Below, in pieces: positions 63,638 to 64,000 of a stretch of 64,000 nucleotides of DNA (position 1 is the first letter of the stretch; each line of letters begins with the position of its first letter). A program made the translations under genes and the position numbers. The notes under the pieces were generated by a model. It saw nothing but the letters and a program-made list of their open reading frames with translations, had not been told where the DNA came from and ran no database searches. The stretch is from Caulobacter sp. UNC358MFTsu5.1 (GTDB lineage Bacteria; Pseudomonadota; Alphaproteobacteria; Caulobacterales; Caulobacteraceae): the NCBI RefSeq assembly GCF_000712075.1, contig NZ_JONW01000005.1:563001-627000 (forward strand), written 5' to 3'.

Positions 63638-64000
63638 CTAGTCCACCGCCATGGCGGCGGCGGCCAGCTTCTCCAGGTTCAGGTACTGCTCCTTCTCGAC
63701 GGTCACGCCGACACCGAAGATCGTCCCGCCCTTGAAAGTCCCGGGCGTAACATAGTCCTCGCTGACCGCGTCGCCGCTGTCGCGCCCGATGCACAGACCG
63801 TCGCCCGACAGGGTGAACTTGCCCAGCTGGGTCTTCATCGGCCCCTGGGTCGCGACCTCCTCGCCCACATAGAGCGTGGTCTTGCCGGTCGACTCGCCGT
63901 TCGGCCCCTCGCCTTCGCGGATGAACTCCACACCCAGCGTCTGCTTGCCGGGCTTGAGCTTGCCCGACACGAACTTCTGCTCGGGCTTGATGCCCAGGAA
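63638..64000 (-). CDS. Arylsulfatase C-terminal region (partial, 5' end off the window)
   Basis: The last 120 codons of a sulfatase-type protein, open to the right edge (FLGIKPEQKFVSGKLKPG ...). It shows the C-terminal beta-sheet region of arylsulfatases: GKLKPGKQTLGVEFIREG, then GKTTLYVGEEVATQGPMKTQ and GDGLCIGRDSGDAVSEDY, with LEKLAAAAMA at the end. The catalytic Cys/Ser (formylglycine) site lies outside the window. A GTG at 63970 is inside the gene, not its start. Confidence 0.8.
   Translation of the reverse strand, partial: FLGIKPEQKFVSGKLKPGKQTLGVEFIREGEGPNGESTGKTTLYVGEEVATQGPMKTQLGKFTLSGDGLCIGRDSGDAVSEDYVTPGTFKGGTIFGVGVTVEKEQYLNLEKLAAAAMAVD

Overview
The window looks like a GC-rich alphaproteobacterial chromosome, most likely Caulobacter or a close relative in Caulobacteraceae. 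The evidence is the carD - fdxA - S4 protein - SUV3-like helicase neighbourhood, an HWE-family histidine kinase, UrcA-family small secreted proteins, a large TonB receptor, a RebB-like R-body gene and palindromic repeats in gaps between convergent genes. No tool was run; every call was read from the sequence and from the translated proteins.

Layout. 1-2955 is the 3' part of a chemotaxis-like operon on the minus strand: STAS protein, CheY, CheA, then CheW, which runs off the left edge. 2956-3420 holds only a short relic of an RBBP9/YdeN-type hydrolase. 3421-8635 is a two-gene cassette of large proteins without a known function; the first has a weak TULIP/P47-like start and the second looks like a propeller/Ig/membrane protein.

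8793-26491 is a lower-GC accessory island that ends exactly at the 3' end of a tRNA-Arg(CCT) gene (26492-26568, minus). From left to right it has a broken Tn5053/Mu-like transposition module (tniB and tniA pieces, plus a fragment like the toxin-binding domain of MbcA/ParS antitoxins), then a four-gene Druantia type I-like anti-phage operon (druA, two uncharacterised proteins, druE; minus strand). Next comes a HigB toxin with a HigA-ImmA/IrrE fusion antitoxin. Divergent from that is a compact ubiquitin-like operon: triple ubiquitin-like repeats fused to an E2-like domain, a JAB-E1 fusion, and a DUF6527 protein. A pair of near-identical GTTCC-N7-GGAAC palindromes sits in the divergent promoter region. 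The fused Ubl-E2 protein has no cysteine at all, and the E1 has no cysteine in the loop where the catalytic one is normally found, so this may not be a classical thioester relay.

26675-64000 returns to core-like DNA: a dicarboxylate carrier, an HWE kinase with its receiver, a phytase-like secreted protein beside a TonB receptor, a VIT/DUF2135 protein, a GFA protein and a TPR hybrid kinase with a receiver. A peptide-export cluster follows (C39-peptidase ABC transporter, HlyD adaptor, Gly-rich leader peptide, retropepsin-like protein). After it come carD, fdxA, a GGDEF-EAL protein, an S4 protein and a helicase, then several small enzymes and NTF2-like proteins, a LysR regulator, a RebB-like gene with a small partner, rpmB, two UrcA proteins and the C-terminal end of an arylsulfatase.

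The most interesting parts are the Druantia-like operon with only two genes between druA and druE, the cysteine-less ubiquitin-like operon, the large two-gene cassette at 3421-8635, and the peptide-export cluster with an aspartic-protease-like partner.
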